Source of the DNA: Macquaria australasica
Taxonomy: Eukaryota; Chordata; Actinopteri; Centrarchiformes; Percichthyidae
DNA: 64,000 nt
Assembly (NCBI GenBank): GCA_005408345.1
Contig: SEMN01000079.1
Location: forward strand, 434,001-498,000
Reading direction: 5' to 3'
A program made the translations under genes and the position numbers. Positions 1 to 13,318 of the stretch are shown here, in pieces. Under the pieces are notes generated by a model. The model was not told the origin of the DNA and searched no databases. It saw only the letters and a list, made by a program, of their open reading frames with translations. Numbering within the stretch: the stretch's first letter is position 1; every line of letters starts with the position of its first letter.

Positions 1-2489
1 CCCATTTTCTATATAAATTCATTCTATACAATCCATCACTAAGTGATTTGTTAGAGATGTAGCGGGGTGTTCTCCGTACCTGTTACACTTATATGGACTA
101 CACAATCCATCTCACGCACATGGTAAGTAATGTTTTCCTGTGGCAATACACACCGTTCCTAATTATTTCAACCATGATCCTGTTTGCTGTTTACTTTACA
201 AAGCAGGAGATGTGACACATGGGTGACCCTGTGTGTCTCAAATGATATCACACCAAACTGAAAGCGTATCACAATCTTGGAAGATACATATTGTGGAATG
301 ACATCACAACTAGCGAATTTGTCTTCACGGCATCTTCGTCGCAGTGAGCACCAGGCAGAATACTGAACAGAGGCAAAAAACGAAAGGAAAAAATACATTA
401 AATTGATAAATCAATGTTTCACAACTGATCCGCCACTCAAAAAGCTATTTCTCACCACTTATTTGACATGCTGAATCAGCAGCTAAAGAGGGCCGACTAG
501 AGCCAACGGGACTGGACACACTGCAAAAACTAAAAGGGATGGTCAGCCATACAAGACACCCCTTGTCTCACACCCAAGGAGTGGACTGGGAGGACAAAAA
601 CGCTTGTCAGATGATCGAACATCGTCTGACACACCCTCCCTCCACACCTTTCTGACTGGGCTTTGGAAGCTTTCCGATACGGACAAGCTGATAATTCACA
701 CAGTGATTGGCCAGTTGAGCGGAGGTAAGAGAGTAAGCAGGGTTTGAACTTCTCTCTCAAGCTGTCTTTTTTTATTTTCTCACACAATTACACTTTTCGC
801 ACGTACAAAGTGCAACACCATGAATGCCTTCCAGGAAAGACACAATGGATGTGTGCATTGTTACCTCCATGTTTGAATGATTAACGCGTCTTTCCTCTCT
901 TTTTATGTCTTTTTCCCCCTACTTCTCTTTAAGCCCCTGCTTCACCCTGTTCTCTCTCCTGTCTTTCTGTGCGCCTCTCTCTTTCTCTCGTCTTTTTCCT
1001 CGAGCATGATAGCCATGATAGGTTTTTCTCCCTCTGAGCACTAGCAGAGCAACAACACATTCCTGTCCGCATTCCAGCCTCAGGAAAAACAGTGTCCGGA
1101 ACATAATAAAAGGCCAAGCACGTCATTTGTTTTTAAACCCACTTGCTCGCTGGAACAAAGCTGCACTGAGGGCAGGATTGGGCAAATGTGTTTGTGCATA
1201 AGAGAAAGAGACAGTAAGAGGGATGTGTTTGTGTTTACATGAGTCTGTGTGCATGTGTGTTTTCTGTTTTTCTCTGTGGTAATGACAGCGTGATGAGCTT
1301 ACCCCTCCACCACCAACAACATACCACACGGCCTCCACCAAGCCACACGACCTGAAATACAAATGTGTGAAAAAGGAGGGGGAAAAGCATGGCAGGCACA
1401 CTCTGATCAGCTCATATCTCCAGTTGTACACCCTGTCAGCACATTATATGTTTACATTTGCACCATTCCTCTCCTCTGCCTGTTGTTATTGGCATTTTGT
1501 CCAACTTGTCTCATTTCTCTTGTGTAATCCAGGTCACAGGAAAATCCCCAGGTCACTGTGACCTTGTTTGGGCTACCTGCACTCTCAGGTATCTGCTGTA
1601 GACACACGCACATATTTGGCTGTACACACAGAAATTATCATCGGACAGCTGATAAGAGGAGTGCTGGACATATTGGCGCTGTCCAAGTGTCAGTCTCTCT
1701 AACAGTAGTGGCAGGTTGAAGGTCAGGCCAGTTTTAATGGAGTGTTCTGGCCGTGGTGTATCCTTGGTCAGAGAGCCTCTTGACCTCCACATCCTGCCTG
1801 GAACAATATCACTTTCACTCCCCATCCTCTAAGCCAACCATCACTCTCCAAGCATGACTGTGACTGATTTCGGCGCAAAAGCCTCAGTGTTGAAATTTCC
1901 CATCATTCATCCCTATTTTTGTCTTTCAATCCATCCAGTCTGCTACATTTGCCACAACCCCCCAAACTCTCAATTTCTAAATGTCTCGAGGTCGTGCGGT
2001 AACTGATACTGAGAGCTTTCGACCAGCCAATCCATAGCACTGCTGACCTCATCCTGTCCTCCTCTATGTCTGTTGCCCCCCACCGCCACCGCCTGGTCCC
2101 ATCAGCTCCTCAGGAAGCTAATAATCTCCTTCCTGTATTTGACACAGGACGTGGCGGCCAGCGGAGCCCATGTGTTAAGGGGGTGCATGTGTGTGCGCAT
2201 GTGCATGAGTGTATGTGTATGCACGAGCCCATGCACTTGTGCATACACGTACACCAGGCAGCAAAACAGAAAACAAAACAAAAGTGAAACTGGCTAATAA
2301 CCTAAACCGACAATGTTTTATGACTTGAGTCCGCCTCTAAACTTATTTTTCCTTCGTCACCTTATCATATCACCCTTGACTTGTTTAAAAAACTGTCTGT
2401 ACACCAGGCCTGTTCTCACTGACCATTCTGTTTTATTATAAACACTAGTTTATGTGTGGGAAATGACATATGCATGGTTTTATACAATT
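1..2489. other. Gene-free DNA downstream of myo16
   Basis: No exon, ORF with recognisable homology, or named repeat is seen. Short frames here are non-conserved and typical of random sequence. Confidence 0.6.
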
Positions 2490-3300
2490 TGCCCCAGCTG
2501 TTTTGGGAAATTACTTAGCCTTTTTCAAAAATGAAAGTATGTACTTGTGACCAGGGATGGAAAGAGTACTCGAATATTTTAAGTGTTACTTTAAAGAAAT
2601 TTTACTCAAGTAAAAGTAAAATTACTTGTGTAAAAATGTACTTTGATCAAGTAAAAAGTAGGTGAGTTAAAAAAGAATGAAATGTCACAACATCATGAAT
2701 AAACAATATAAACTCCACCGTCACATATTAAAGCAGAAAAAGAGCCTGCACAGTTTTTACACAATGTGTAATGCATACATATGCAATGGTTGTTGAGCTT
2801 TTTCTTTTTTTTTTTACCTATTCCGAGGTACAATAATGCTAATCTTAACCCATAATGACGTAGTTTTTTTATTAGATTTATTCTTGGTGTACTTTTTACA
2901 AACTGCTAGACCCGGCCCAGTTGTGACTGCACCTCTCACACCCCCTGACACTCGGCCTCTCGTTATAGCAACAAAGTTGTTTTTTTTGTGTACTTGTACT
3001 TTTTTGAGTAAGTTTTGAGTGAGTTAAGTTAGTAATTTTACTTTTACTTAAGCATTTCTTATCTCAAGTATTGTATTTCGCTACATTTCAAGTCGCAAGT
3101 CGTTACAGAGTAAAAACAAAAGTCAAGTCGATCACTGTAAATGTAATTCATTACTTCCACCTCTGCTTGTGACCTATTTTTAAAGATTTATGTCTTCAGT
3201 AGGAGCAATGGTCGACTTGCAGTTTTGGTTGGCAATAAGCAAAATATAGAATAACACCAGCCTTATCTTTTATCTTCCTGAAATCAGCTCTGATACACGC
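2490..3300. repeat. Older interspersed repeat interrupted by the hAT element (copy A)
   Basis: The flanks of the hAT insertion (2494-2551 and 3166-3285) match 57976-58195: both share CCAGCTGTTTTxGGAAATTA, TTTTTAAAGATT, CTTCAGTAGGA and AGAATAACxxxxCTTATC in the same order. Class unknown. Confidence 0.6.
2552..3165. mobile_element. Non-autonomous hAT-type transposon with 8-bp TSD
   Basis: The 614-bp element starts CAGGGATGGAAAGAGTACTC and ends with the inverse of CAGAGGTGGAAGTAATGAAT, an imperfect terminal inverted repeat of the CAGxGGTGGAAAGTA type typical of fish hAT elements. It is flanked on both sides by the identical octamer CTTGTGAC (2544-2551 and 3166-3173). Eight-bp duplications are the hAT hallmark. 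The interior is AT-rich with many AGTAAAAGTA units and has no transposase. Confidence 0.85.
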
Positions 3301-4117
3301 TCAACTGTAACAGCAAATATAGGGCCGCTATCCTTGTCCAGTTGTAAGTGATCTCACAGAGGTATCCCACACAGGAAGCACAAAAAGGCCAAAGTTTAAC
3401 AACCCACCAATAAACCAGCAGTTCTCACAGCCTGCTTTAATATGACCCAATATCACACTACCACTCTGTTAGGAATTTAGGGACCTATGACTTGTCATTA
3501 ATGGCCGCTGCTTATCCTGCCTCGTGACCTGGACATCTGTCATAAAAGGCGAAGAAAAAAAGTGAGCCCCACCCATTTCCCCCCCTTTCTCCACTGCTCA
3601 TGCCATCTTCTCTTCGCTGCTTTACAGTAGGCTAAATGTTGCTAGGCAGCTTCATCGCTTCATTTTTACAGATAATGCCACTTGTCTTGGTAACAAATAC
3701 GGCTATTTCACGGTGACAACAAAAGAACATGAAGTATTGAGTAAAAACGCAGAGGCTAATAAATTATGTCTGTCTCTTTCTGAGTCTGACACTTTCACCT
3801 TCTGTCTCACCCTGCTTCTTGTTTTCCCTGTAGTGGTCTTGATGTTGTAATCCACACCTGGACAGGCGCCAAACATGTCTGCAGACACCTGCGTCAGAGA
3901 AAAACAAGAGGAAAAGAACAGATCCCACCCCTTTATTCTTCTACTCCCTCTGTGTCTGTGTTTCTCTACCCCCACCCCCCACCCCGTACTCTCTGTGAGT
4001 TTGAATGGGTCATGTGACTTCCTTCCTGTTGTTTTGACCCTGGGGTCAGTCTGCCTCAGGGTCAGTGTATCCTCCCCTTTGCTTATTAAACACAATATTA
4101 AAATCTCAGTGTCTTTT

Positions 4118-4118
<1 letters not shown>

Positions 4119-4170
<52 letters not shown>

Positions 4171-4175
4171 ACCAC
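4119..4175. repeat. Compound (CT)n(CA)n microsatellite
   Basis: About 38 bp of CT repeat passes directly into a CA repeat. Short open frames across it are artefacts. Confidence 0.95.
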
Positions 4176-7100
4176 ACACACAGCCACAAACATACAGAAA
4201 GACCGAGCAGGAGAGACAGAGGGAGAGAGGTGGGCCTCTGCTGAATCTGATTGAACTTTAGAGGAACTCAAGGACCACGCTCTGCTCCTCTTTATGGTGC
4301 TCTCCGGCTGACCTTTCTGTCTGTAGAGGACGGCAGACGGTGGGGGGTTGGGTGCCGGCCTCTTGTTATGGCCACCTCAAATAAAGAACACCCTGTTTTG
4401 GGTCCAAACATTGACTGTTGGATAAAGACTACTGTTAATATCTGTTAGCCACAGCAGCTACATCACATTCTTCCTCAGCCTAGACAGCAGCGTCTCATGA
4501 ATGTCCTGTATGTTACTTTGTATTTCATACAGCTCTTCGTCACAACATCAGTTGTCTAGGGCAACCATTTTTTTGGGCTTTCAAATGAGTAGAAGATGTT
4601 GAGGTCAATATGAACAATCTAATCCAAGGTCATCAGAACATAAAGTGCTCCCAGAATCCCTCCGTATTTTAATGTGTAATCTCCTGAATTATCAAAGGTC
4701 CCGCTATCTCACAGTTTTCCCACAGCAGCAGGCTTCTGTTCCTATCTAAACACCATTCACGACACTTGGCTGATTCACAATAGGCGTCAGAGGGCCCACA
4801 GTGGATCCAGTGTGTTGTCATGGTTACAGATAAGGCTGTGCGTTATCACTCTCTTCAACTATGGAAAGCACATGACCATGAATTGTAGTGCAATTGGTTT
4901 ATGTGTGTATTTGCGCATGTGTGCGTGATTATGGGTGTGTACTCGTGTGTGTGTGTGTGTGTGGACACAGTGGACACAGCATCACCGGCTGCATGAACAG
5001 AATTCCTGAAGAGGAAAAAAAGGACATTCGTGCAATGAGAATTACACTTATTGAACTTATCACCGAGCTCATGGTCACCTCAAAAAAGTGTGTATAAAAA
5101 CCACCTCTTCACTTATCAGCAGAAACTTTCCTGTTAACGACGAACCGGTATTTGCTCTGAGGGAGGAACACCCTGTCTTGCTCTATGTTTAATCTTTCTG
5201 TGTGTGCGCGCGCGTGTGTGCAAATGCTTTTCACTCCATGTATTTCAGCTGACTGAGAGAAAGGTGTGTTCTCCATACTGCTTTGACAAGCTCTGGGGAA
5301 CGCAGGGTGCTAAGCACTCCAAATTAAACCCGCCTTCAGCTGCGTAACGTTCTGTTCCCAACCTGGGAACAATGAGCCCTCTGGCACAGTGGCAAACATG
5401 ACTTTGAGTTCTTCTCAACACCTTATCCAAGCAGAGCAAGTGTCATGTCAGCCATTTGTGCAACAGGAATAGTTGAAAAGACAACTTTCTCCTTGTAAGC
5501 GCTAAGCGTGTCTGTTACCATTCGTGGGAGATCGAGAAACAAACAGAGATAAATAATTCATTTCATCTATCTGTAAAAGTAAAATAATAGCTTTATGCAA
5601 ACATGACAGGACCTTGACAACTAGCAATAATCTTAACTAAGCACAACAAGCTCACTCTGATGTGCTAACTTGGCAGCTAACTCAATGTAGTATTGAACAG
5701 CCACAACATAATAAAATATTTTCTTGAAGAAAAGATATGTATCTTGACACCAGAAGATCTACATTTGGTGACTACCTTGATGGCCAGCTAAGGCCAGCTA
5801 AGGGAAAGAAAGTGAGAATTTGTGCTTGAAGCCACGGGCTGTCACAAAGGGGGGCGGGACTGCTTGTGTAATTCTACGGTGGTCCTGAAAGCTCAACAGA
5901 CTGCAACTTAAGACAGCACATACAAATAGACAAAACACAAGCAAATGGAGAAAACGTCTAATTTGACAGCACATTTAGAAAAAGAAATTCTGCAGAGTGA
6001 GAAAACACAACCAAATACAGAAGCAAGCTGCAAAAACAGAAAACACATAGTCAAAGTCATAATAGTCAAAATGACCAGCAAGAAATAGTTACAACATGTA
6101 ACTCCCCCTAGTACTACAAATTGTTTTTTTTTTTACATTTCTGTTTGTGTACACATTGGAGAAAAGAGATACATAATGAAATGAGCTTTAGAGGTGCAAG
6201 TAGATGTATTTCTGAACCTTGAACAGGGCCAGGCTAGCTGTTTCCCCCGTGCGTTCAGTAGTACAGACAGAGAGTGGTATCAATCTACTCATCTAACTTT
6301 CCTCAGATGCTTATGCAAGCATGAGACGGACATGTGCAATCGCCAGCACATTTATGTAATGAAGTGCATGTCTGAGAGGGGCTATACATAGAATACAGAG
6401 AATACTGCATACAAACACAGCAAAAATTTTAATACTTTTAGGGATGTGGCTATTCGGAATGACTGGCAGTTGTCCATTAATTTCTAGTAACTGGACAATA
6501 TAACCGCACACATCTGACGCAGGTGTTTGTTTGCTTAAAATGTTACGGACGTAGAGGCTTCAGTGGTTTAGCTGAAGAACTTTGGGTTTGTGTTGTACAC
6601 ATTTGGTTTGTGTAGCCAATAGAAAATTGTCAAATGGCCTGATAAGAACAATTCAGCAAATTTAATTTGTGTGTTTGACATTAGCAAGAATTTGGACGTC
6701 CGAACCAAGGAAGCAATGGAGAATGATGTAGCCTGGAGGTTTAAAAGCAGTCTGTAGGGGAATGGTGAGTAGAAATGTGGCCATAAATGTAAAGAAAATA
6801 CACAGATGTGGAGACCATTGGGTAAGTGTCTGTGTGAGAAAGATAGTGGCTTAACTCACCTGGACTACATGATAGCGACCTATCTCACCACTACAGCTAA
6901 TAAAAACCTGGAAGGTAAACTTTTGTCTGACTCAGTCAACAAAGCCGGGCCATTGATGAAGGGATGAATGAATGGCGACCAAGAGACGACAGCTTGTACT
7001 CTGTAAGCCATTGAATATTATGCAAACCTGAATGTACATTATGCAGACCAAGGAAACAAATCTTACAAAAGGTCAATCAGAAAATGCTCATATAGGTTGT

Positions 7101-7985
7101 TTTGGAAGGCAAAGACAAAAAACTTATTTTTTTCATTTAGTTTGGAGGACTTAATGGGTCTTTGTCAAAAACAGGAACAGCATAATAAGTTAAATTATGA
7201 CCACAACAGTTGCACAGTTTGGGTTCCCCAACTGCCATTATTTCTATACTTCCCTTTTGTGTTCCTTGTAAACATTACACCAATAACACTTGACTCTGAT
7301 GGCAACCATTGCAAAGCACAGAAATGAGCAAGTCATATCAGACCTTGATTGTGCCCTTTGTTGGATTCACAGAAATCCTGTTTGATATGCTATCTTGAGT
7401 AATGTGGTGCAGAAACTGTAAAATATCTTGAATGGCTTGAAATGTCTACAAACAAAGAAGACACTCATGCTAATTGCCATTGCAAGTAAGCATGCACACA
7501 ACTGCCAACTGTGGTGTTTAACAATTATTTTATTGTCTCTTTCTGAGCTACTTCACACATGAGAGGAAGCCTCAGGGCTGCAAACATTAAATATTTCAAT
7601 TTAAGCAAGGAAGAAAACCTCTCAAAGGTTATAAAATGACTGCACATTTACTGTAGATCTGAAATGTGTTTTTCACATTTTCATTCCTCTCCCAACCCCC
7701 CATCTTGTATCCCTACCAGATGGGTTGCAACCTCCATGTGGAGAGCCAGTGCTGTAAAGTGCAACAGTTTCATTCAAGCACACTCATAAATGCTCAACAC
7801 AGTCTCCATCTTTGTGCTCTGTTTTGTAATAAGTGTTATATGTAGATAATACAGCAAATCCAACACGTTTTTAATCCTAATGCCTTTTTTCTATACCAAT
7901 ACCCTAAAGAGCAGGCATTACAGTGTGACAGAAATCAGATGACATTTGGATTGGGTAGAGCTTGAATATGTATGAATATGTATGA

Positions 7986-7987
<2 letters not shown>

Positions 7988-8028
<41 letters not shown>
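7988..8028. repeat. (TG)n microsatellite
   Basis: About 20 uninterrupted TG units, preceded by a repeated ATGTATGAAT motif. Confidence 0.95.
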
Positions 8029-8283
8029 TTTGCATGTGTCACCTGTAACAGAAGAGCCTTGTGCTATGCCTGCTGTATACTAATACATAGATCTATTGGG
8101 GATATGCTAATTAGGATCAGGCCACACTGGTAGGATGAGGAGGTGAGAACCATCTTGAACTGGAATGGTGCCAGTGCTCATCCACACCTCGCACACAAAG
8201 ACAGCGAATGGATGGAAGACTGGATGACCACATGGACAAAAATTATGCACTTTTAGTTGCATGCCTGCTATGCTGCATTTTAT

Positions 8284-8335
8284 GCAAATATTGTGTGCAA
8301 ATATTGTGTGCAAATATTGTGCGCAAATGCTGTGC
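8284..8335. repeat. 13-bp tandem repeat, about 4 units
   Basis: The unit GCAAATATTGTGT is repeated three times, with a fourth degenerate unit GCAAATGCTGTGC. Confidence 0.8.
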
Positions 8336-8515
8336 TAATACTGCAAACGTGTCGAGAGAGTTGTGAACGTGTACGAAAATGTGTAAATGCGGTCATGTTT
8401 GCTAATGTGTTCTCAGTCTTGTGAACACATTTAATTACACATTTACATGTAGAAAGTCGGGATGTTCTCACTGCAGTCAGTCCCTAATTCAACACCTTGT
8501 CTGTCTCTGTCTCTT

Positions 8516-8607
8516 GAAGTCAAAACTCCAGCAGTAGTGTAAAGAACGGGAAGACCCTGATGGGAAACACGTTGGTCTGGTCAAGTGTTGCTGGAGTTTT
8601 GACCTCT
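8516..8607. repeat. Inverted repeat (15-bp perfect arms)
   Basis: GTCAAAACTCCAGCA (8519-8533) and its exact reverse complement TGCTGGAGTTTTGAC (8589-8603) enclose 55 bp, with weaker pairing of GAAG and CTTC outside. The inner part holds GAAGACCCTGATGGGAAACA, so it may be an old mobile element. Confidence 0.65.
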
Positions 8608-11600
8608 TCAGACTTTTTCCCTTCTCCACGCACCTTGCAAGTAGGTGAAGTTGTGCCAGAAATCTTTACTCTGCTTCTACTGTCTCTTTCTCTCCTCATG
8701 TTTTCTGTCACACTTCACTGTTAAACTAACGGAGGCATAATCCTGTAAGAATAATGTTTAGGGAAATCTAATTGAAAGACACAATTACAAATTTAGATCA
8801 AATAAAAACAAACCAATATCTTTCTTATTGCCAAAGCAGTAATCTCAAGCTGTTAATGGCCTCTAAGCAGCTCCACCTATTAAGAAAATTGAACCTATTA
8901 TTTAAACCATGTCACTCAAAATCTTCCATATTTATCGAGCTTGTTGAGAGCTACACATTCAAATAGTATACATATCCACGCATGCACATACGGTGTCTCC
9001 CACTTTCACCCACAACCAACAATACTGATTTGTGTGTATGTGTGTCTTTGTGTGCTTGTCAGGACTTAACCCTTAATTTTCTTGACAGACAATTAATGCA
9101 GATGACCTGTAGGTGACTCAAAGGTAAATTAGGATGGACCAAGCAGCTCATTGTAGCACCATTCAGCAGCTCCTCCTTCACCCATAGAGCTAGCCATGCT
9201 AATTAAATTACTCATACTTCTTAAGTAGGGCAATTATGAGATTTAATTGGTTGGCGAATGATTGATTAGATAGTTAACCAATGCTTGATTAAAAAAGTGC
9301 TACAGCACTATGCGGTGCTGATTGTCATTCACACTTGGAAGAGGGTAAGCATGAGGGGGCCTCAGATGTTTTTAAATAAACACAGGTCTATGTGTATATG
9401 TGGGATCAAAAGAAAATGGTAGGGCGTTTTCTTCTCTACATTTGTCACTGTGTCTCCCTCAGACGTTAAGTGTATAAATTGCCTGGGGTTTTCTCTAATC
9501 TTTCATTTTACCGCTGACAGCAGAGACAAATGAAGGAAGAAAGCTTGGCCACCGCACAGAGGCGAGGCCCACACGACGAAGCCGAGAAACATCTGCATTT
9601 TCCCTCTTGACCAGGCTTTATGGCTTTTTACTGCATAAATGTCTCTCTTCTGAATTCATGGAAGGCATAATTAATCTCACTTCCAAATGTACAGATCCAT
9701 GGAGTCGATCGGTATTTTCACAACCCCCCACCAAGTGAATGTGGAATTTCTTTCTACAGCACTCTTCACAGGCGTGTAGACCACAGTATAGAGTGCCATA
9801 TATTTTTGTGTGCGGCATGGGTTGTTAATGTAAACTTGAAATACAGCAAGGGGAGATCCTTGGAGAGACGGCCCGAAGGAGCACACTGGTTACGCTGCTC
9901 TGACAAGGCCTCCCATTGCCAAGGAAATGATACATAGGTTATTGACATCATCTTTAGTGTTCCCAGGAATCCCACATTTGCATAATTTTGACAATTTCCT
10001 TGATGCCTCTATGGCAGAGCGACTGGCAGCAGAAGCACCTGATTCTATAGCCATACCGTTTTAACATATATAACATCTGAGAGCAAATGTGAACTGTTAG
10101 ATTGGTAGTAGTGGTCTGTTTTTTCTTCATTCCTTTTTCAATTTCTCCTAATACATTTATAAAATCTGCACAACACTGGTCTATGTCTGTAGCCACATCA
10201 CAGAAACAATTACACCTAATTACTGTTTCCCCATGAGCCCCTATGAATACCTCACCAGACACACATATATGCGTATATGTACATGCCCCCTGTGTCCCAG
10301 TCTGTCTGACCTCGTCAGCAATATAGAGCCTTGTTAATTGCCATGTTAATTAGCTCTATCATCAAAGACCGCCTTGGTGTCTGCCGAGCTGCTGACTGCT
10401 ACGTAAAAGGGGAAACGAAGGAGGACGATTTCAGCGGCTGCCATCTGGATTCAGGGAGGGTGGAGCAGACAGGATTCATCTCCTGTTACTGATCTGCTGT
10501 CAATGATTTATCACTTTGTTTTCCTTTTCTAAAAGCATACGAGCATGGGATCATTGTGGTTCTACGTCAAGACTCAGATAGCAAGAGAGTCTACTGGTTG
10601 TTTATCAAGTTCAGATGGGGGAAAGGATTTCCATGGTGGGTATGTTGAGAGTGCACGTGTTTGTCGAGCTATTGACACAATACTTACTTCTGCATGGGGG
10701 CTGATGAGAACAGTGTTTGTTGATAGTGTACTCCACTACACTGCAGAGGGAAATGTACTTATTTACACATGCAATGATCTGTAGTTACAAGTCATTTTGC
10801 AGATTAAAGTTTACCCTTCTAAATATAGTTAAAGCCCCAACACATTTGATACTTGAATGCTAGACTTTTCACTGAGCATTTCAATTAGATTATCGCTTTT
10901 ACTTAAGGCTGCAGTTGTCTTTTGTTTGTTTTGTTTTTGGCGACTTGAAAACACATTGACATAGTATCACGTTGCAAAAAAACGTTGCCTGTTTACGCAT
11001 CCAGCAGACAAAAAAACAACATTAGCATCTATTTGGAGTTGTTTCTTGCCTGTGTCGGCCTTCACTAACTCCTGTGTATCTAGCTCTTTGGCTGCTAATT
11101 GTTCCACTATGTTTACCAGTTATTTGCTAACTTTGTCTGCCTGCTGTTTGGTGCTGGGCAGGTAGCGTTCAGTTAGTTTCACAGTTTTTTTTGGCAAAAA
11201 CATTTGCCTGCTGTGGCTGCAAAGAAGGGTGATGACAGCAAAACCAAAACAAAGAAAAGAGCTGAGAGGAATTTCAGAGATGCTAATTCTCTGTAGGTTT
11301 GTCACTACTAGCAACCCTTTTCATATTACACATCTTAATCCATTGTTTGTATAAAATATTCATAAGTGCAGCTTTGAGAACATGATTTGAGTGTTTTTTT
11401 CCCACCACTGTGAGTGGTGTCTTGCACATAGGGTGTTGGCTCTGTGAGTGGAAGAGTCTGTGCTTGTGTGAGTTTGTGTCTAAACAGATGTTTTGAAGGC
11501 TGATCTGATGTGATGGATGCGTCTGGAGAGACAGACCTCAAAGTCGTTAATTGAAAATTGAGACAGTGTTGAGATGATGTTATTGATTTTCACACTCTCC

Positions 11601-13088
11601 GCGAGCGGTATACGGAAGTCTGTGGCATTGTGCAAAATGGGTGAAGAGGGAACAACAGTGGGGGTCAAAGGAGGATAGAGAAAACGGGATGGGGGGACGA
11701 GGAAGAGCAGAGAGGGCAAAAGGAGGAGAGAAGGGGATCACGAGGTTAGGGTAGGCAGTAAAGTGAGGTTGAAAGATGGACATTATGGGGCCTTTAAATG
11801 CTTGGAAAAGAGCAGCTTCACATATGTTATGAGCATAACCCTAAACCTTTGGCTATCATAAAGCCGGTGAAGGCTCACAGCTAAGGGAACAACCTTTCTA
11901 ACCTGTGCCTTTTCTTCACAGCATCGATCAGACTAGAGCAAGCCAGTCCCCAGGCTGTTTATAAGTCAACATAAACCTACAAACCCTCCAACCAGTGCCC
12001 AAGTAATCAATAGAGGTAGGAATCGTGTTTACTCCTGTGTTTCATGGCCTTTGAAATGTCTCAGATGAAGAGACTCTTACGGCTTTCATTTGCTTCCTCT
12101 CTCTTTGTCAAGCACACACACAAACCTATAGACACAAAGACAAACAGTACTGAATGTCAGTCTGTCTCTGGTGAGTTCGCAAAGGTGGTTTGTAGACCAA
12201 AACAAGCACATATGATCAATACCTTGCATCTTAATTCTCATTGTGAGAGCCGCATGCAGTATGTTCCCTCTTTCCCAATACCCCCCACCCACCCTATTGA
12301 GCAACCACTCTGTGCTTCCTAAGAAGTAGGAACAATAACAATCTGGTTTGATCCAGCATGAGATGATGCTAACCTTTTATGCAAATACTGAGTGGATACA
12401 TCAGTTTTTTGTTTGTCAGAATGGCAAGACTCCAGAATGCTATGAATGGGAATTTTGTGTTCGGTTGAACTGAACACAGACCAGTAGGTACAACCAAAAA
12501 CCACCTCCTGTTACTAGGGCGTCCTTGCTTTTTATGGTCAAATACAGCAGAGAACATAGTTTATTTAAATGGCCCTCTGCATGTGGTGTAACATTTTTTG
12601 CTCTTACCATCACGCGGTCACCTGCAAGTGGACAACAAGACCCAGCTGAGACACCCGGGACTGCTTACTAAGCCCACTCCCCTTGGTAACTGTTGCTACG
12701 CCTGTGAAGCTTTCCATTCAAGCACAGCACATTATGCAGTTTACCACTCAAAATTCATAGTAATTTTTTGAAACAGTTGGTCTTTGATATCAGACAGAGG
12801 TAGACAAAAGCAAGCTTGTCACTTCTTGCCAGCAACCGCTGAATTTTCTGGCTAAGATAACAGTTGCTAGCAGATTTTATCTCTAGCAATCTTAACATTA
12901 ACCCCGTGGGTTGGTTGAAAAAGCTTTCTCCAGCTGACTCGTTTTAATTTGAAAATCCTGTAAAAGGGTCTTAAATATGCATGTCCATACATGATATCAT
13001 ATTAAAACACTAAGCCAAAGCTATGGGTCCAACATCAGCATCCTGATCCATGTAAAATACATGGAAATAAAAGAACAGAAACTTGTAC

Positions 13089-13318
13089 AGGTCTTTTTCA
13101 CATTTTGACTTAGTATGAAAAGCACAGGTGTTACTAATAACCTTAATGATAGTTCTGTTTTATTCAAGTGTCCCAGTGAGCCATGACAGTTTGCCAGCAT
13201 GCACAACGCTAGGACCCTGAATGTGAAGCAGCTAAATGGAATTCAGCCATTATTGATTATTATTTACACCTGCAATTTTCCTACTGTGACCTATCAAAAT
13301 GTCTTTTGTGAAAGACCT
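13089..13318. mobile_element. MITE copy 1 (long terminal inverted repeats)
   Basis: The left end AGGTCTTTTTCAC...TTTTGACTT...GAAAAGCACAGGTG is mirrored at the right end by CACCTGCAATTTTCC...GTGAAAGACCT. The centre carries TTCAAGTGTCCCAGTGAGCC and AATGGAATTCAGCCAT, shared with the copies at 14214 and 37819. No coding capacity. Confidence 0.75.

Larger units (their letters stand above)
3301..13088. other. Gene-free DNA downstream of myo16
   Basis: Apart from the microsatellites, the 8.3-kb tandem repeat and the 8.5-kb hairpin listed separately, I see no genes. An A-rich stretch at 5900-6080 may be a degraded repeat. Parts of 9060-9330, 9480-9960 and 10300-10520 are rich in homeodomain-like and E-box-like words. 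Confidence 0.6.
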
